In this document: positions 4,294-5,299 of the stretch, one piece after another
Layout of the letters: the number at the start of each line of letters is the position of its first letter
Numbering within the stretch: position 1 is the stretch's first letter
DNA from: Spirochaetes bacterium RIFOXYC1_FULL_54_7
GTDB taxonomy: Bacteria > Spirochaetota > Spirochaetia > Treponematales > UBA12059
DNA length: 5,299 nt
Reading direction: 5' to 3'
Assembly (NCBI GenBank): GCA_001830645.1
Contig: MIBM01000368.1
Coordinates: forward strand, 1 to 5,299
Made by a program: the position numbers and the translations under genes
Notes under the pieces: generated by a model
Database searches by the model: none
What the model was told of the DNA's origin: nothing
Seen by the model: only the letters and a program-made list of their open reading frames with translations

Positions 4294-5299
4294 AGACTTT
4301 CCCTTTCTATCGAAATGATCTTCCAGCCTTTTTTGCCTTGGGCAAGTACCAGCCGGTCCACCCTGCGAATGTTGATTCCACGGATGCTGTCTTCGCTGCT
4401 CCCGGTGGTCCACAGGGTATACCGGGCCTCCAGACGGCTTTCCAAGGCCAGGCTGCGGATTTCAAGGTCGGTTATGCCGTACATAAGCGTACCTTCTGCA
4501 AGTTCCGGTGACCCCGCTGTTACCCACTCTTTTGCGCTGATGAAGAGTTCATCCCGGGTGTAGGCCTGACGCATCTTGGTGACTACAGTCAGGTTGGTTA
4601 CCAGGCTTTTGTCATCCTTGCCTGCCTTGCCTTCCAGGCAGGCTTCCAGTGTTGCCAGGTCAAGGCCATCGATGGCTTCATAGTATGCCTGGACTACAGC
4701 TTCGGGGCCAAGCTCCGAGAGATCGGGTCCCGGGGGGGGCCTGTCAAAGATGGCTATGGCTGCTATGACGACGGCGGTGATGGCCAACCCGGTCAGTAGG
4801 CCACCGCGTTTGGCGATGAAATGTCTGCGGGCGAGCCTCTTGCCAACCCTGGTTTCGGCTGCTTTCCGCTGGATTGCAATGGTTGCAAGCTGATCTGTGG
4901 ATAGTTTCCGGAAATACTTGCCTTTGGCTGCCTCTTCAAAAGCCCTGTCCCATTCAGCAAGGGAGGGAGAGGTCGGACTCTGGTCCATGGCGCGGTCCGC
5001 CAGGGCAGCCAGGCCGGGATTCAGGAGGGGGGCGATGAGTTCCAGGGGGACGAAGGGATCGCCTTTTCTCCGGTCAGCGGCATCGGCAACGCTATCGCTG
5101 TTGCTATCGGAATCTCCGGCAATCCGGGGCAGGAAGATACGGCGCAGGATCCTGGCCAGCAGGGCTGAAGCAGCAATAGCTGGATCGCCTTCAGGCCCTG
5201 GACCTTCACCGCTCTGGACCCGTGCAGCAGCCCGGGCTATGAGGCCTGGGGGCAGGACCAGGACGTTACCGTCTGCAGAGACAAGAATGCCGGCGCTCT
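4290..5299 (-). CDS. Membrane protein: kinase-like (probably pseudokinase) region, one TM helix, NTF2-like domain; N-terminus outside window
   Basis: The frame is open, without any stop, from the right edge of the window to TGA 4292-4290: 335 visible residues. There is no ATG in frame between 5299 and 4988, so ATG 4988 (residue 104) is internal. Residues 2-17 'AGILVSADGNVLVLPP' resemble kinase subdomain VII (N-I-L-V-x-x-D-G-x-V-x-L-x-D-F-G) with the DFG replaced by PPG. 'AIAASALLARIL' (about 42-53), 'PLELIAPLLNPGLAALADRA' (84-103) and 'PSLAEWDRAFEEA' resemble a kinase C-lobe. A short Asp/Ser linker 'DSDSNSDS' (hexamer repeat at 5091-5108) interrupts it. A hydrophobic helix, 'GLLTGLAITAVVIAAIAIF' (about 166-184), follows basic residues and is the only membrane span. 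The last ~140 residues ('GPEAVVQAYYEAIDGLDLAT' onward) look like an NTF2/SnoaL-type cone fold, probably outside the cell. The kinase reading is inference; the TM and C-terminal domain are clearer. Confidence 0.7.
   Translation of the reverse strand, partial: SAGILVSADGNVLVLPPGLIARAAARVQSGEGPGPEGDPAIAASALLARILRRIFLPRIAGDSDSNSDSVADAADRRKGDPFVPLELIAPLLNPGLAALADRAMDQSPTSPSLAEWDRAFEEAAKGKYFRKLSTDQLATIAIQRKAAETRVGKRLARRHFIAKRGGLLTGLAITAVVIAAIAIFDRPPPGPDLSELGPEAVVQAYYEAIDGLDLATLEACLEGKAGKDDKSLVTNLTVVTKMRQAYTRDELFISAKEWVTAGSPELAEGTLMYGITDLEIRSLALESRLEARYTLWTTGSSEDSIRGINIRRVDRLVLAQGKKGWKIISIERESL

Noticed and set aside
3883..4413. Longer 176-residue version of the flavodoxin-like protein from ATG 4413
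   Set aside because: The extra 40 residues overlap the end of the neighbouring gene in a shadow frame and have no fold resemblance; ATG 4293 gives a clean first beta strand and an ATGA overlap.
4290..4988. Taking ATG 4988 as the start of the membrane-protein gene (232 residues)
   Set aside because: The frame is open for 103 more codons to the window edge without a stop, those codons encode a plausible domain, and no good Shine-Dalgarno precedes 4988 in a way that marks a gene start.
5021..5209. Minus-strand 62-codon frame beginning MKVQGLKAIQ
   Set aside because: It lies wholly inside the longer minus-strand frame that is open from 5299 to 4290 and joins the membrane-protein gene; it shows no family resemblance.
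1..5299. CRISPR array, tRNA, rRNA or insertion sequence
   Set aside because: No regularly spaced palindromic repeats, no tRNA cloverleaf or rRNA signature, and no transposase frame or terminal inverted repeats were seen.

Overview
The window is about 5.3 kb of moderately high G+C bacterial DNA with tightly packed genes, purine-rich Shine-Dalgarno sequences and 4-nt ATGA gene overlaps. It has one AT-rich stretch, about 39% G+C by hand count over 3421-3900, against 67% in a sampled 60-base line inside the araC-like gene. The style of the genes is compatible with a spirochaete (Treponema/Spirochaeta-like) or a similar free-living carbohydrate user: a LacI regulator with a sugar oxidoreductase and epimerase, an AraC regulator, a RidA start of the 'HYSQAVVH' type, and a membrane protein with a kinase-like N-terminal part. 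This is only an impression; nothing in the window fixes the taxon.

Plus strand, 1-2270: a sugar-utilisation operon. It holds the C-terminal end of a LacI-family repressor, then a Gfo/Idh/MocA NAD(P)-dependent oxidoreductase 9 nt later, then a TIM-barrel sugar isomerase/epimerase overlapping it by ATGA. Oxidoreductase plus TIM-barrel isomerase is the usual pairing for catabolism of a sugar, polyol or inositol-type substrate through keto intermediates. The substrate cannot be read from the sequence. After a 59-nt gap comes an AraC-family regulator with an N-terminal cupin domain (2330-3328), so two regulators of different families bracket the enzymes.

Plus strand, 3319-3867: a gene graveyard. 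A RidA-like (YjgF/UK114) start overlaps the end of the araC gene, has its own good Shine-Dalgarno, and is stopped after 13 codons. Its reading frame then continues with the conserved HYSQAVVH motif before homology is lost. A second RidA-like piece may follow in another frame. Next comes an AT-rich Phd/YefM-VapC type toxin-antitoxin module, also decayed: the antitoxin carries an in-frame TGA at codon 61, beyond which its family-like tail continues in the same frame. The PIN-domain toxin keeps only its first ~13 and last ~25 codons, in different frames.

Minus strand, 5299-3883: a two-gene unit converging on the graveyard. The upstream gene, cut by the window edge, encodes a protein whose N-terminal visible part looks like a degenerate protein-kinase C-lobe, followed by one membrane helix and an NTF2-like C-terminal domain. 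The downstream gene encodes a small flavodoxin-fold protein; stop and start overlap by ATGA.

The points most worth a second look are the three stacked decaying genes, the possible pseudokinase-TM-NTF2 protein coupled to a flavodoxin-like protein, and the Ala/Gly/Pro-rich repeat inserts inside otherwise conventional proteins.
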